Shown: positions 16,184-26,154 of the stretch, in pieces
How positions within the stretch are numbered: the stretch's first letter is position 1
Layout of the letters: the number at the start of each line of letters is the position of its first letter
Assembly: GCF_006539945.1 (NCBI RefSeq)
Contig: NZ_BJNZ01000003.1
Span: 1 to 64,000, forward strand
Length of the DNA stretch: 64,000 nucleotides
Direction: 5' to 3'
Origin: Cellulosimicrobium cellulans
Lineage (GTDB): Bacteria > Actinomycetota > Actinomycetes > Actinomycetales > Cellulomonadaceae
The notes under the pieces: generated by a model
The model's input: only the letters and a program-made list of their open reading frames with translations
The model's database searches: none
What the model was told of the DNA's origin: nothing
Made by a program: the position numbers and the translations under genes

Positions 16184-17475
16184 TGAAAGCCCCAGGTCTG
16201 CGTGTGCTCGTGCTCGGCGCGAACTACTCTCCGGAACCTACCGGAAATGCGCCCTACACGTCGGCGCTGAGTCGTGCGCTCGTCGCACGGGGCGCCGATG
16301 TGCGTGTCATCACGACCTTTCCGCACTATCCCGGGTGGAAGGTCCAGGACGGATACTCGGGCTGGTCGAGGAGCGAGACCATCGACGGGGTCGCCGTCCT
16401 GCGCGTGCGCCACTACGTCCCCGGCACCCCGACCCCGCTGCGGCGCCTCCTCGCGGAGCTGAGCTTCGGCGTGCGGTCGGCCGCGGCGCGCTGGCCCGAC
16501 GCCGACGTCGTGCTCCTCGTCTCGCCGTCCCTGTTCTCCGCCGCCGTCGCGTCGGCACGGCTCGCGGTCGGGCGCCGTGGCCGACGCGCCTCGCCCGGCG
16601 TCGTCCTGTGGACGCAGGACCTCTACTCCCTCGGCGTGAGGGAGACCGGCACCCTGAGCGGCGCCCTGGCGCGGGTCGTCCGGCAGGTCGAGCGCTGGGT
16701 CGTGCGCCGCGCGGACGGCGTGGTCGCGATCCACGAACGGTTCGCGCGCCACCTCCTCGACGACCTGGGTGCCGCGGCGGGCTCGGTGCGCACCGTGCGC
16801 AACTGGACCCACCTGGCGCCCACCGGCGAGACCGACGTGCGGGCCGTCCGCGAGCAGCTCGGCTGGGGCGAGGAGCTGGTCGTGCTGCACGCCGGGAACC
16901 AGGGCGCCAAGCAGGGTCTGGAGAACGTCGTCGAGGCGGCACGGCTCGCGGACGGGCGGGAGGCGCCGGTCCGGTTCGTGCTGCTCGGCGACGGCAGCCG
17001 CCGCCGCGAGCTGATGGCGGCCGCGGCCGGGGTCCGCTCGATCCAGTTCGTCGACCCGCTGCCGGACGACAGGTTCACCCAGGCGCTCAGGGCAGCCGAC
17101 GTCCTGCTCGTGAACGAGCTCGCGGGTCTCGCGGAGATGTCCGTGCCCAGCAAGCTCACGTCCTACTTCGACGCCGGGCGGCCGGTCCTCGCCGCGACCT
17201 CGGAGGGCTCCACGACGGCGCACGAGCTCCGGGACTCCGGAGCGGGGACGCGCGTCGACGCGCAGGACCCTGAGGCTCTCCTCGCGGCAGCGCTCGAGCT
17301 CGGTGCCGACCCTGGTCGTCGGCGCGAGCTGGGCGCCGCGGGCCGCCGGTACCGGGTCGACGTCCTCTCCGAGGAGGCCGCCGTCGACCGCTTCGAGGAG
17401 TGGTTGGCCCGCCACGGCGGCCGGGAGGGCGCGCCGGAGGGGCTGCGCGGGGCAGCGGCCGCCGCGACCACGTAG
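16183..17475 (+). CDS. WcaI/WbuB-like glycosyltransferase
   Basis: A 430-residue GT4-type enzyme. The N-terminus [47 protein letters not shown] is characteristic of the WcaI/WbuB group, which transfers sugars such as fucose. The C-terminal domain has [35 protein letters not shown] and [22 protein letters not shown], with the donor loop. The start is a GTG with a -10 element directly upstream and no ribosome site, so the mRNA is probably leaderless. It faces away from the acyltransferase and leads a second plus-strand unit with gmd and fcl. Confidence 0.85.
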   Translation: MKAPGLRVLVLGANYSPEPTGNAPYTSALSRALVARGADVRVITTFPHYPGWKVQDGYSGWSRSETIDGVAVLRVRHYVPGTPTPLRRLLAELSFGVRSAAARWPDADVVLLVSPSLFSAAVASARLAVGRRGRRASPGVVLWTQDLYSLGVRETGTLSGALARVVRQVERWVVRRADGVVAIHERFARHLLDDLGAAAGSVRTVRNWTHLAPTGETDVRAVREQLGWGEELVVLHAGNQGAKQGLENVVEAARLADGREAPVRFVLLGDGSRRRELMAAAAGVRSIQFVDPLPDDRFTQALRAADVLLVNELAGLAEMSVPSKLTSYFDAGRPVLAATSEGSTTAHELRDSGAGTRVDAQDPEALLAAALELGADPGRRRELGAAGRRYRVDVLSEEAAVDRFEEWLARHGGREGAPEGLRGAAAAATT

Positions 17476-17524
17476 TTCTGACCACGATCGGGCAGCGCCG
17501 CTGCCGACCACAGGGGGCACACAC

Positions 17525-18553
17525 ATGAAGAAGGCACTGATCTCGGGGATCACCGGGCAGGACGGCTCGTACCTCGCGGAGCTCCTGCTCCGCAAGGGGT
17601 ACGAGGTGCACGGGCTGATCCGTCGAGCGTCGACGTTCAACACGGCACGCATCGACCACCTCTACCAGGACCCGCACGAGGAGGACGCGCGGCTGTTCCT
17701 CCACTACGCGGACCTCTCGGACGGCGCGCGCCTGGTCACGCTGATCTCGCAGATCCGCCCGGACGAGGTGTACAACCTCGCCGCGCAGTCCCACGTCCGG
17801 GTCTCCTTCGACGAGCCGGAGCACACGGCGGACACGACCGGTACCGGTGCGATCCGTCTGCTCGAGGCGGTCCGGCTCGCGGGCGTCGACACGCGCTACT
17901 ACCAAGCGTCGTCGTCCGAGCTCTACGGGGCCACGCCGCCCCCGCAGAGCGAGACCACCCCGTTCTACCCGCGCTCGCCCTACGCGGCGGCCAAGCTCTA
18001 CGCCTACTGGATCACCAAGAACTACCGCGAGGCCTACGGCATGTTCGCGGTCAACGGCATCCTCTTCAACCACGAGTCACCGCGCCGCGGCGAGACCTTC
18101 GTCACGCGCAAGATCACCCGGGCGGTCGCCGCGATCCGTGCGGGACGGCAGGAACACCTGTACCTCGGGAACCTCGACGCTGTCCGCGACTGGGGGTACG
18201 CGGCCGAGTACGTCGAGGGCATGTGGCGCATGCTCCAGGCCGACACGCCGGACGACTACGTCCTCGCCACGGGCATCGGCCTGACGGTGCGCGACTTCCT
18301 CGAGGAGGCGTTCTCGCACGTCGGCCTGGACTGGGAACGGCACGTGCGGTTCGACGAGAGGTACCTGCGCCCGACGGAGGTGGACGCGCTCGTCGGCGAC
18401 CCCAGCAAGGCGCACGCCGACCTCGGCTGGAAGCCGACGGTCGACGGGCGGGACCTCGCGCGGATCATGGTCGACGCGGACGTCGAAGCCCTCGAGCACG
18501 CGGGTTCGCCGTGGATCGACCACGTCGCGCTCGCCGCCTGGGACGCCGCGTGA
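17525..18553 (+). CDS. gmd: GDP-mannose 4,6-dehydratase
   Basis: A 342-residue short-chain dehydrogenase/reductase. The N-terminal NADP-binding motif is [17 protein letters not shown]; the catalytic region has SSSELYG and [12 protein letters not shown] with the YxxxK pair, and [16 protein letters not shown] is diagnostic of the family. It converts GDP-mannose to GDP-4-keto-6-deoxymannose, the first step to GDP-L-fucose. The ATG follows AGGGGGCACACAC. Its stop overlaps the start of fcl, which performs the next step. Confidence 0.95.
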   Translation: MKKALISGITGQDGSYLAELLLRKGYEVHGLIRRASTFNTARIDHLYQDPHEEDARLFLHYADLSDGARLVTLISQIRPDEVYNLAAQSHVRVSFDEPEHTADTTGTGAIRLLEAVRLAGVDTRYYQASSSELYGATPPPQSETTPFYPRSPYAAAKLYAYWITKNYREAYGMFAVNGILFNHESPRRGETFVTRKITRAVAAIRAGRQEHLYLGNLDAVRDWGYAAEYVEGMWRMLQADTPDDYVLATGIGLTVRDFLEEAFSHVGLDWERHVRFDERYLRPTEVDALVGDPSKAHADLGWKPTVDGRDLARIMVDADVEALEHAGSPWIDHVALAAWDAA

Positions 18554-19530
18554 GCGCGCAGGACACGATCACCTTCGAGCCGGGCCCGCTCGACCGCGAC
18601 GCGGTCTTCTACGTCGCGGGTCATCGCGGCCTGGTCGGGTCGGCGATCTGGCGACGGCTCGAGGCGGCGGGCTTCTCCCGGCTCGTCGGCAGGACGTCCA
18701 AGGAGCTGGACCTGACGGACCGCGACGCCGTCTTCGAGCACTTCCGCCGGGAGCGGCCGCGCTACGTGGCGCTCGCCGCCGCGAAGGTGGGCGGCATCCT
18801 CGCGAACTCGACGTACCCGGTGGACTTCCTCTCGGAGAACGTCCGCATCCAGGTCAACGTCCTCGACGCCGCGCGGGCCCACGACGTCGAGCGGCTCCTG
18901 TTCCTCGGGTCGTCGTGCATCTACCCGCGGCTCGCCGCGCAGCCCCTGCGCGAGGACGCCCTCCTCACCGGTCCGCTCGAGCCGACGAACGACGCCTACG
19001 CCATCGCGAAGATCGCCGGGATCCTCCACGTCCAGGCCGTCCGTCGTCAGTACGGGCTGCCGTGGATCTCTGTGATGCCGACGAACCTCTACGGGCCGGG
19101 GGACAACTTCTCGCCCCGCGGTTCCCACGTCCTGCCCGCGCTCGTCCGGCGCTACGACGAGGCGGTGCGCACGGGCGCGGACCGGGTGACCAACTGGGGA
19201 ACCGGCTCACCGCGCCGCGAGCTCCTGCACAGCGACGACATGGCCGACGCGTGCCTGCACCTGCTCGAGCACTACGACGGACCGACGCACGTCAACGTGG
19301 GGACCGGGACGGACGCGACGATCGAGGAGATCGCCCGCACGATCTCCGACGTCGTCGGGTACCAGGGGGAGACCGTCTGGGACACGAGCAAGCCGGACGG
19401 CACGCCGCAGAAGCTGCTGGACGTGTCACGGCTCGCCGCCACCGGGTGGCGGTCGAGGATCGGTCTGCGCGACGGCCTCGAACAGGTGGTCGCGTGGTAC
19501 CGCGAGCACGCCGCGGACGTCCGTCGATGA
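18550..19530 (+). CDS. fcl: GDP-L-fucose synthase
   Basis: A 326-residue SDR enzyme (GDP-4-keto-6-deoxymannose 3,5-epimerase/4-reductase). Visible features are the NADP motif [16 protein letters not shown], the GSSCIYP segment with the epimerase cysteine, and YAIAKIAG carrying Yxxx[21 protein letters not shown] is also typical. The GTG start overlaps the gmd stop (GTGA), so the two GDP-fucose enzymes are translationally coupled. Its product would feed the GT11-like and WcaI-like transferases. Confidence 0.95.
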   Translation: MSAQDTITFEPGPLDRDAVFYVAGHRGLVGSAIWRRLEAAGFSRLVGRTSKELDLTDRDAVFEHFRRERPRYVALAAAKVGGILANSTYPVDFLSENVRIQVNVLDAARAHDVERLLFLGSSCIYPRLAAQPLREDALLTGPLEPTNDAYAIAKIAGILHVQAVRRQYGLPWISVMPTNLYGPGDNFSPRGSHVLPALVRRYDEAVRTGADRVTNWGTGSPRRELLHSDDMADACLHLLEHYDGPTHVNVGTGTDATIEEIARTISDVVGYQGETVWDTSKPDGTPQKLLDVSRLAATGWRSRIGLRDGLEQVVAWYREHAADVRR

Positions 19531-19623
19531 CGTGGCCGAGGCTCGCGTGGCCTCACGGGGTGTGCGACATTGAGGCGATCGTGGTCGCCGCTCAGGGGGA
19601 GCGGCGCGCGTGAGGGGGCGACG

Positions 19624-21201
19624 ATGGGGCTGAGGGAGTACATCACGCTGCTGCGCAAGCGGTGGGTGACCGTGGCGGTGCTCGTGGTGGCGTGCCTCGG
19701 CGTCGCGGCGGTGCTCTCCCTCGCGGCGACCCCCACCTACTCCGCGCGGTCGCAGGTGTACGTCTCGGTGCAGGGCTCCGACAGCACCACGGACCTGCTG
19801 CAGGGGTCCAACTTCACGGTGCGGCAGGTGAAGTCCTACACGGAGCTCGTGTCGACGCCGCGCGTGCTCGAGCCCGTCATCGAGGAGCTCGGCCTCGCCG
19901 ACGACACGGGGACGCTCGCCGGCCGGATCCGTGCCGAGTCCCCGATGGACACGTCGCTCATCAACGTCACCGCGACCGACGAGTCGCCCCAGCTGGCGGC
20001 CGACGTCGCGAACGCCGTGGCGGGTTCGCTCGCCGACGTCGTCGCCGAGCTCGAGACCCCGGCCGCCGGCGGGGACTCACCGGTGCGGATCAGCACCGTC
20101 CGGACGGCCGCCGTGCCCGCCGCGCCCTCGTCACCCGACGTCCGGCTCAATCTGACGCTCGGTCTCGTGATCGGTCTCGCGCTCGGCGTCGCGGTCGCGG
20201 TGGTGCGCGAGCTCCTGGACACGCGCGTCCGGTCGACCGCCGACGTCGAGGACGTGACGGACACACCCGTGCTGGGCGTCATCGGGTACGAGGAGGACGC
20301 GCCGCAGCACCCGCTCATCGTGCAGGAGTCGCCGAAGGCGATCCGGGCCGAGTCGTTCCGCCGGCTGCGCACGAACCTGCAGTTCCTCGAGCTCGGGCCG
20401 GCCGCCCGCACGTACGTCATGACGTCGGCCCTGCCGGGCGAGGGCAAGACGACGACGAGCATCAACCTGGCGATCACCCTCGCGGACGCGGGCCAGCGTG
20501 TGGTCCTCGTCGACGCCGACCTCCGCCGGCCCTCCGTCGCCCGGTACATGGCGATCGAGGGCTCGGTCGGGCTCACCACGGTCCTCATCGGCAAGGTCGG
20601 GGTCGAGGACGCGGTGCAGCCGTGGGGCAACGGCAACCTCGACGTGATCGCCGCGGGACAGGTGCCCCCGAACCCGAGCGAGCTGCTCGGCGCCGCCCCG
20701 ATGGCCGACCTGCTCGACCGCCTCCGGGCGGAGTACGACGCGATCGTGATCGACACCCCTCCGCTGCTCCCGGTGACCGACGCGGCGATCCTCGCGAGAG
20801 CGGTCGGGGGCGCCATCCTCGTCGTCGGGGCGGGGACGGTGCACCGCAACCAGCTGGAGACCGCCCTCTCGGCGCTCGGCACGGTGGGCGTGCGGCTGCT
20901 CGGGGTGGTCGTCAACCGTGTGCCCGTCAAGGGCCCGGGCGCGCACGAGTACGGGTACTACGAGTACGTGGCGGAGACCGGTCCGCCCACCCGGTCGGGA
21001 CGTCTCGCCGACCGCAAGGGGCGAGCGCACCAGCGCGCACGGCGTGGTGCGGCCGCGGCCGCACCGGGAGGTGCCGAGCCGCCCGGCGGCGAGGGCCCGC
21101 CGCCTCCGCCGCCTCCGGTCGCGGACCGCGGGTTCCCGGCCGCGGTGCCGTCCGGGCCCGTCCGGTCGTTCGACGACGTGGTGGTGCCGCGGAAGAAGTA
21201 G
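19624..21201 (+). CDS. Wzz/Wzc-like chain-length regulator with BY-kinase domain
   Basis: A 525-residue protein. The N-terminal Wzz domain is flanked by two membrane helices (about residues 16-36 and 175-197). The cytoplasmic kinase has Walker A (TSALPGEGKTTTS), Walker A' (VVLVDADLRRP) and Walker B (AIVIDTPPLLP). A tyrosine cluster (HEYGYYEYV) follows, the expected autophosphorylation site, then a Pro/Gly-rich tail ending VVVPRKK. Such single-chain kinases control polymer length and export and are reset by a tyrosine phosphatase, for which the gene at 2663-3214 is the candidate. The ATG at 19624 has a GAGGGGG ribosome site; the upstream frame start is less likely. Confidence 0.92.
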   Translation: MGLREYITLLRKRWVTVAVLVVACLGVAAVLSLAATPTYSARSQVYVSVQGSDSTTDLLQGSNFTVRQVKSYTELVSTPRVLEPVIEELGLADDTGTLAGRIRAESPMDTSLINVTATDESPQLAADVANAVAGSLADVVAELETPAAGGDSPVRISTVRTAAVPAAPSSPDVRLNLTLGLVIGLALGVAVAVVRELLDTRVRSTADVEDVTDTPVLGVIGYEEDAPQHPLIVQESPKAIRAESFRRLRTNLQFLELGPAARTYVMTSALPGEGKTTTSINLAITLADAGQRVVLVDADLRRPSVARYMAIEGSVGLTTVLIGKVGVEDAVQPWGNGNLDVIAAGQVPPNPSELLGAAPMADLLDRLRAEYDAIVIDTPPLLPVTDAAILARAVGGAILVVGAGTVHRNQLETALSALGTVGVRLLGVVVNRVPVKGPGAHEYGYYEYVAETGPPTRSGRLADRKGRAHQRARRGAAAAAPGGAEPPGGEGPPPPPPPVADRGFPAAVPSGPVRSFDDVVVPRKK

Positions 21202-21282
21202 GACGGCGGTCGACCGGCGGCCGCAGCGGTCGGCCACGACCGCGCCGACAGGTGACGACCGACGTGCGAGCAGGGGGAGCAC

Positions 21283-22599
21283 ATGAGGATCTCGGTGATC
21301 GGTTGCGGCTACCTGGGAGCGGTGCACGCGGCGTGCATGGCGACGCTGGGCCACGACGTGGTCGGGGTGGACGTCGACGCGAGGAAGGTCGCCGCGCTGC
21401 ACGACGGGCGGGCGCCGTTCTACGAGCCGGGGCTCGACGGGCTGCTCGCGGAGGCGATCGCCTCCGGGCGGCTCGCGTTCACGACCGACATCGCCGCGGC
21501 GGCCGACGCCGAGGTCCACTTCCTGTGCGTGGGGACGCCCCAGCGCGCCGACTCGTACGCCGCCGACCTGTCGTCCGTCGACGCGGCCTTCCGGTCGCTC
21601 GTGCCGCACCTCGCCGCGGACGCGGTCGTGGTGGGCAAGTCGACGGTCCCCGTGGGCACGGCCGCGCGGCTCGCGGACGAGCTCGCCGCCGTCCGTCCCA
21701 CCTCAACGCTCGTCTGGAACCCCGAGTTCCTGCGCGAGGGGTTCGCCGTCCAGGACACGCTGCGACCCGACCGGCTCGTCTACGGCGTCCCCGACGACGC
21801 CGCGGGCGCTCGTGCCGTCGAGGCGCTCGACGCCGTCTACGCCGCGGCGCTCGGAGACGGCACGCCGCGGCTCGTGGTCGACCGGGCGACGGCCGAGCTC
21901 GTCAAGGTCGCGGCGAACTCCTTCCTCGCCACGAAGATCTCCTTCATCAACGCGATGGCGGAGCTGTGCGAGGTCGCCGGGGGAGACGTGACGCTCCTCG
22001 CCGACGCGATCGGCCTCGACGAGCGGATCGGGCGGCGCTTTCTCAACGCCGGCCTCGGGTTCGGCGGCGGCTGCCTGCCGAAGGACATCCGCGCGTTCAT
22101 GGCGCGGGCCGAGGAGCTGCACGCCGACCCCGCGGTGAGCTTCCTGCGCGAGGTCGACTCGATCAACCTGCGCCGACGCGAGCGCATGGTCGACCTCACG
22201 GTCGGCGTGCTCGACGGACGCCCGCTGGCCGGCGCGCGCGTCGCCGTCCTGGGCGCGGCGTTCAAGCCGGACAGCGACGACGTCCGCGACTCTCCGGCGC
22301 TCGACGTCGCGGAGCGGCTGCACCGTCGGAGCGCGCGCGTCGTGGTGACCGACCCGCGCGCGCTGGCCAACGCGCGCGCCAAGGCCCCCTCGTTGGGCTT
22401 CGCCGAGACCGTCGAGGAGGCGGTGGACGGCGTGGACGCCGTGCTGGTCCTCACGGAGTGGCAGGAGTACCGGGAGCTGGACCCGGGCAAGCTGTACGGC
22501 CTCGTGGCGGCCCCCCGCGTCGTCGACGGCCGCAACGCGCTCGACGCGACCCTGTGGCGCGAGGCGGGGTGGACGTACCGCGCGCTCGGCCGGCGGTGA
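21283..22599 (+). CDS. UDP-glucose 6-dehydrogenase
   Basis: A 438-residue NAD-dependent dehydrogenase. The N-terminal motif is ISVIGCGYLGAVHA; KSTVPVGTA and NPEFLREGFAVQD are family blocks; the catalytic cysteine lies in GFGGGCLPKDIRAF; the C-terminal domain has GAAFKPDSDDVRDSPALDVA. It oxidises UDP-glucose to UDP-glucuronate. GDP-mannose dehydrogenase is related, but the sequence fits the UDP-glucose group better. With gmd and fcl it implies a polymer with uronic acid and fucose. The start follows AGGGGGAGCACATG. Confidence 0.92.
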   Translation: MRISVIGCGYLGAVHAACMATLGHDVVGVDVDARKVAALHDGRAPFYEPGLDGLLAEAIASGRLAFTTDIAAAADAEVHFLCVGTPQRADSYAADLSSVDAAFRSLVPHLAADAVVVGKSTVPVGTAARLADELAAVRPTSTLVWNPEFLREGFAVQDTLRPDRLVYGVPDDAAGARAVEALDAVYAAALGDGTPRLVVDRATAELVKVAANSFLATKISFINAMAELCEVAGGDVTLLADAIGLDERIGRRFLNAGLGFGGGCLPKDIRAFMARAEELHADPAVSFLREVDSINLRRRERMVDLTVGVLDGRPLAGARVAVLGAAFKPDSDDVRDSPALDVAERLHRRSARVVVTDPRALANARAKAPSLGFAETVEEAVDGVDAVLVLTEWQEYRELDPGKLYGLVAAPRVVDGRNALDATLWREAGWTYRALGRR

Positions 22600-23144
22600 A
22601 CGGCGTCCCGGCGGCGCGCGTCGGCTCCGGGACCCGCGCCGGTGCGCGCAGGTTCGCGGTGCTGGTGACGACGCTCGTGAGCCTGTCCCTCGGGGCCTGC
22701 GCGCCGGGCGACGACGGTGGGCGCGGGGCTCCGAGAGCCGCCGACCCCTCGGCGGCGCAGCCCTGGGAGCCGACGGAGTACGCCTCCCGGCTGCTGGCGG
22801 AGACGCAGGAGGAACGCGTCGAGGCGGGGGTGCCCCGGTTGCAGGAGAACGGCTGCGCGGCCGAGGAGGCGCTGTCCCGTGCCACGGCGCTCGTCGGCGT
22901 CCCGCTCGAGCACGCACCCCTCGACGAGGTCGTGACCGCCTGCGCTCCTCCGCGGGGCACCGCGGCGGAGAACCTCAGCCGGTCCTCCGCCGAGCCGGCC
23001 GCGGTCGTCGACGCGTGGATGGGGTCCCACGGGCACCGGGCGAACCTCCTGGACCCGACGCTGACATCCGTCGGCGTCGCGTGCGTCGAGGACGCCACCG
23101 AGGGCGCCGGCGGCCTCGTCTGCGCACAGGTGTTCCTCGGCTGA
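22596..23144 (+). CDS. CAP-domain lipoprotein
   Basis: A 182-residue secreted protein. The N-terminus has a basic stretch, a hydrophobic core (FAVLVTTLVSLSLGAC) and the lipobox LGAC, so it should be lipid-anchored on the outer face of the membrane. The rest is a small SCP/PR1 (CAP) domain: LLAETQEERVEAGVPRL, AENLSRSS and VDAWMGSHGHRANLLDPTLTSVGVAC, the last carrying the conserved GHRxNLL histidine. Its function is unknown; bacterial CAP proteins often act at the wall. The start is a GTG overlapping the ugd stop (GTGA). Confidence 0.82.
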   Translation: MNGVPAARVGSGTRAGARRFAVLVTTLVSLSLGACAPGDDGGRGAPRAADPSAAQPWEPTEYASRLLAETQEERVEAGVPRLQENGCAAEEALSRATALVGVPLEHAPLDEVVTACAPPRGTAAENLSRSSAEPAAVVDAWMGSHGHRANLLDPTLTSVGVACVEDATEGAGGLVCAQVFLG

Positions 23145-23173
23145 CCGCGACCCGACCCCCGCTCCGCACGCCC

Positions 23174-23222
23174 TTGACCCCTCGGCCGCCGCGTCCTAGC
23201 GTCCTTTTCAACGGGTGATGAA
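23174..23222 (+). promoter_or_regulatory. Promoter and candidate operator of the ABC exporter operon
   Basis: TTGACC (23174-23179), a 17 bp spacer and TAGCGT (23197-23202) form one of the best sigma-70-like promoters in the window. An imperfect palindrome TTCAAC-GGGT-GATGAA (23207-23222) covers the expected start site, suiting repression by the operon's own TetR. Confidence 0.55.
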
Positions 23223-23263
23223 TCTGTCCGCACGGTGAGGCGCGGGCAGGACCGGGAGGCATC

Positions 23264-24367
23264 GTGCGCGCGATGGTCGTCAAGGAGTTCCGCGAGCTGC
23301 GCCGCGACCGGCGCACCGTCGCGATGCTCGTCGGGATGCCGCTGCTGCTGCTCGTGGTGTTCGGGTTCGCGGCGAACTTCACGGTCGAGACGCTGTCCGT
23401 CACGGCCGTCGGGCCGGGCGCCGAGCGCGCGGTGGACGCGATCGAGGCGAACCCTGCCGCTGCGGACGCGCTCGACGTCGTGAGCGTGGACCCCGCAGGC
23501 ACGGACTCCGACGCCCGCGCCGCGCTGCGCGACGACCGCAGCGACGTCGCGGTCGTCGCGCCGGCCCCGGGCGACGGCCGGCCGACGGTCTACATCGACG
23601 GTTCCAACCTGTTCGCCGCGCAGTCGGCGAAGGTGCTCGTCGCCTCCCTCGGGGACGCGGTGGACTCGGAGATCCTCTTCAACCCCGACCTCGACACCTC
23701 GTGGGTGATGGTGCCGGCGCTGATCGGCCTCATCCTCACGTTCATCGGGACGATCATCACGTCGATCGGGCTCGTCAAGGAGCGCGAGGCAGGGACGTTC
23801 GAGCAGCTCGCGGTGATGCCGCTCGGCCCCGCCGCCGTGATCCTCGGGAAGATCACGCCCTACTTCCTGCTGGCGTGCCTGGACATGGTCGCCGTGACGC
23901 TGCTCGGCATGTGGATCTTCGACGTGCCGTTCGCGGGCCCCGTCGGACCGTTCGTCGTGGGCGCGGCCCTGTTCCTCTTCGTCGTCCTCGGCATCGGCGC
24001 GCTCATCTCGACCGTGTCGCAGACCACCGGGCAGGCGGTGCAGGTCGCGCTCATGACGATGCTCCCGCAGGTCCTCCTCTCGGGCATGATCTTCCCGCTC
24101 GACGCCATGGCGGCCGGGGTGCGCTGGATCGGGTACCTCCTGCCCCTCACGTGGTTCACCGAGGTCTCCCAGGGCGTCATGGTCCGTGGGGCGTCGTGGT
24201 CCGCGCTGTGGCTGCCGCTCGTCGTGCTCGCGGTGATGGCCGTGGTCGTGTTCGGCCTGGCCGTCCTGCGCCTCTCGCGCGAGCTCTCGCCCGCGCGGGA
24301 GCACCGCCGACGCCGCTCGGCCGCGCCTGCGACCGCGACGCCCGCGGCGCGCGGAGCGGTCCGATGA
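23264..24367 (+). CDS. ABC-2 type transporter permease
   Basis: A 367-residue membrane subunit. One N-terminal helix (MLVGMPLLLLVVFGFAANF) is followed by an external domain of about 120 residues, then five helices starting WVMVPALIGLILTFIGTIITSIGLV. KEREAGTFEQLAVMPLGPAAVILGKITPYFLL is the signature coupling region of the ABC-2/YhgE-YbhR-like family. It should form the pore of an exporter with the ATPase encoded next. The GTG at 23264 follows GGGAGG; an ATG three codons in is an alternative. Confidence 0.9.
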   Translation: MRAMVVKEFRELRRDRRTVAMLVGMPLLLLVVFGFAANFTVETLSVTAVGPGAERAVDAIEANPAAADALDVVSVDPAGTDSDARAALRDDRSDVAVVAPAPGDGRPTVYIDGSNLFAAQSAKVLVASLGDAVDSEILFNPDLDTSWVMVPALIGLILTFIGTIITSIGLVKEREAGTFEQLAVMPLGPAAVILGKITPYFLLACLDMVAVTLLGMWIFDVPFAGPVGPFVVGAALFLFVVLGIGALISTVSQTTGQAVQVALMTMLPQVLLSGMIFPLDAMAAGVRWIGYLLPLTWFTEVSQGVMVRGASWSALWLPLVVLAVMAVVVFGLAVLRLSRELSPAREHRRRRSAAPATATPAARGAVR

Positions 24368-26154
24368 CCTGGGGCGCGCGCGGTCTCGACGTCATCTTCC
24401 GCACCGGGCACGGGCACGTGGTGCACGCCCTCGCCGGCGTGGACCTCGACCTCCCGCGCGGGCAGGTCACCTCGGCCGTGGGGGGCGACGGGGCGGGCAA
24501 GACCACGCTCGTGCGCGCGCTGCTCGGGCAGGCACCGGTCGCCGCCGGCGCCGTGGACGTCCCGCCCCGCGACCGCGTCGGCTACCAGCCGTCCTCCAGC
24601 GGCGTCTGGCCGGCGCTGACCGTCGCGGAGAACGTCGAGCTCGTCGGCGACGCGTACCGCGTGCCGACCGCGCGCCGGGAACGGCGCGCGGACGAGCTGC
24701 TCGAGCGGGCGGGGCTCGCCGAGGCGCGCGGCCGGCTCGGGTCGCAGCTCTCCGGGGGGATGCGCCAGAAGCTCGGCGTGTGCCTCGCGATGCTGCACGA
24801 GCCCGACGTCCTGCTCCTCGACGAGCCGAGCACCGGGGTGGACCCCGTGAGCCGCGTCGAGCTGTGGCGGCTCGTCGCGGAGTCGGCGGCGTCCGGCACG
24901 GCGGTCCTCGTCACGACGACGTACCTCGACGAGGCCGAGCGGGCCGCCGACGTCGTCGTGCTCGACGCGGGCACGGTGCTCGCCGCGGGGACGCCCGACG
25001 AGGTGCGCGTCGCCGCGCCCGGGCGGATCACGGTCGCGTCCGTCCCCCCGGCGGGCCGCGACGGGCGGACGTGGCGCCGCGGCCCGATGTTCCACACCTG
25101 GTGGCCCGACGGCGCGCCCGCCCCGTCGGGGGGCACCGTGCACGCCGACCTGGAGGACGCCGTCGTGGCCCTCACGCTCGGTCGCGGCACGCCCGGCACC
25201 GCCGACGCCGACGACGGGGCGAGCCCGGCGAGACCCCGCACGGACCAGCCGGCGGGAGCCGCGGCCGCGCCGGACGCGTCCCTCGTGCGGGTCGAGGGTG
25301 CCCGGCGGCGGTTCGGGGACGTCGTGGCCGTCGACGACGTCTCCCTCGTCGTGCGCCCCGGCGAGGTGGTGGGCCTGCTCGGCGCGAACGGCGCGGGCAA
25401 GACGACGCTCCTGCGCATGGTCCTCGGCCTCGACCGGCTCGACGGAGGCCGGGTCGAGGTCCTCGGCGCACCGCCGGACCGTGCGGGCCGCCGGTCGGTC
25501 GGCTACGTCCCGCAGAGCCTCGGGCTCTCCGGCGACCTGAGCGTCGAGGAGAACGTCCGGTTCGTGGCGGCGGTGTACGGGGTGCGGGACGTCCCCGCGC
25601 TCCCGCCGGCGCTCGCGGCCGTCCGCCGTCGGCCCGTCGCGGAGATCGGGCTGGGGCGTCGGCGCCAGCTCGCGTTCCACTGCGCCCTGCTGCACGCGCC
25701 GCGTCTTCTCGTCCTCGACGAGCCGACGTCCGGCGTCGACCCGCTCGCGCGGGCCCGCGCCTGGGACGCGATCCACGAGCAGGCCGACGCGGGCGTCGGC
25801 GTCCTCGTGACGACGCACCACCTCCAGGAGGCCGAGCAGTGCGACCGCCTGCACGTCCTGTCGCGCGGGCGCGTCGTGGCCGAGGGCACGGTCGCCGACG
25901 TCGTGGGCGGCCGCGAGGCGGTCGTCGTGCGGTCCCGGGACTGGCAGGCGACGTTCGCGGCGCTCGACGCCGCGGGCCTGCCCGTGATGCTCGACGGCCG
26001 CGCGACGCGCGTGGCGGGGACGCCCCCCGCGGCGGTCCGGGACGCGCTCGCCGCGACGGGCGTCGCCGCGACGTGCGACGTCGTGCCCGCGACGCTCGAG
26101 GAGACCATGGTGCTCGTGGACCGCGCGTCCGCGACCCCGGCGGGTGCGGCGTGA
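24364..26154 (+). CDS. ABC exporter ATPase with two nucleotide-binding domains
   Basis: A 596-residue protein with two fused ABC ATPase domains. Domain 1 (about 1-230) has Walker A GGDGAGKTT, signature LSGGMRQKL and Walker B VLLLDEPSTG. Domain 2 (about 300-520) has Walker A GANGAGKTT and Walker B LLVLDEPTSG, but where LSGGQ is expected reads IGLGRRRQLA, a degenerate signature. So the two ATP sites are probably unequal. The permease stop and this start overlap (ATGA), as do this stop and the TetR start. The arrangement resembles YbhF-type multidrug exporters; the substrate is unknown. Confidence 0.9.
   Translation: MTWGARGLDVIFRTGHGHVVHALAGVDLDLPRGQVTSAVGGDGAGKTTLVRALLGQAPVAAGAVDVPPRDRVGYQPSSSGVWPALTVAENVELVGDAYRVPTARRERRADELLERAGLAEARGRLGSQLSGGMRQKLGVCLAMLHEPDVLLLDEPSTGVDPVSRVELWRLVAESAASGTAVLVTTTYLDEAERAADVVVLDAGTVLAAGTPDEVRVAAPGRITVASVPPAGRDGRTWRRGPMFHTWWPDGAPAPSGGTVHADLEDAVVALTLGRGTPGTADADDGASPARPRTDQPAGAAAAPDASLVRVEGARRRFGDVVAVDDVSLVVRPGEVVGLLGANGAGKTTLLRMVLGLDRLDGGRVEVLGAPPDRAGRRSVGYVPQSLGLSGDLSVEENVRFVAAVYGVRDVPALPPALAAVRRRPVAEIGLGRRRQLAFHCALLHAPRLLVLDEPTSGVDPLARARAWDAIHEQADAGVGVLVTTHHLQEAEQCDRLHVLSRGRVVAEGTVADVVGGREAVVVRSRDWQATFAALDAAGLPVMLDGRATRVAGTPPAAVRDALAATGVAATCDVVPATLEETMVLVDRASATPAGAA

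Noticed and set aside
19662-22595. Long frame that runs into the CAP lipoprotein gene
   Set aside because: Only the part from 22596 is protein-like, with a lipobox and CAP motifs. The rest shadows the BY-kinase and ugd genes.
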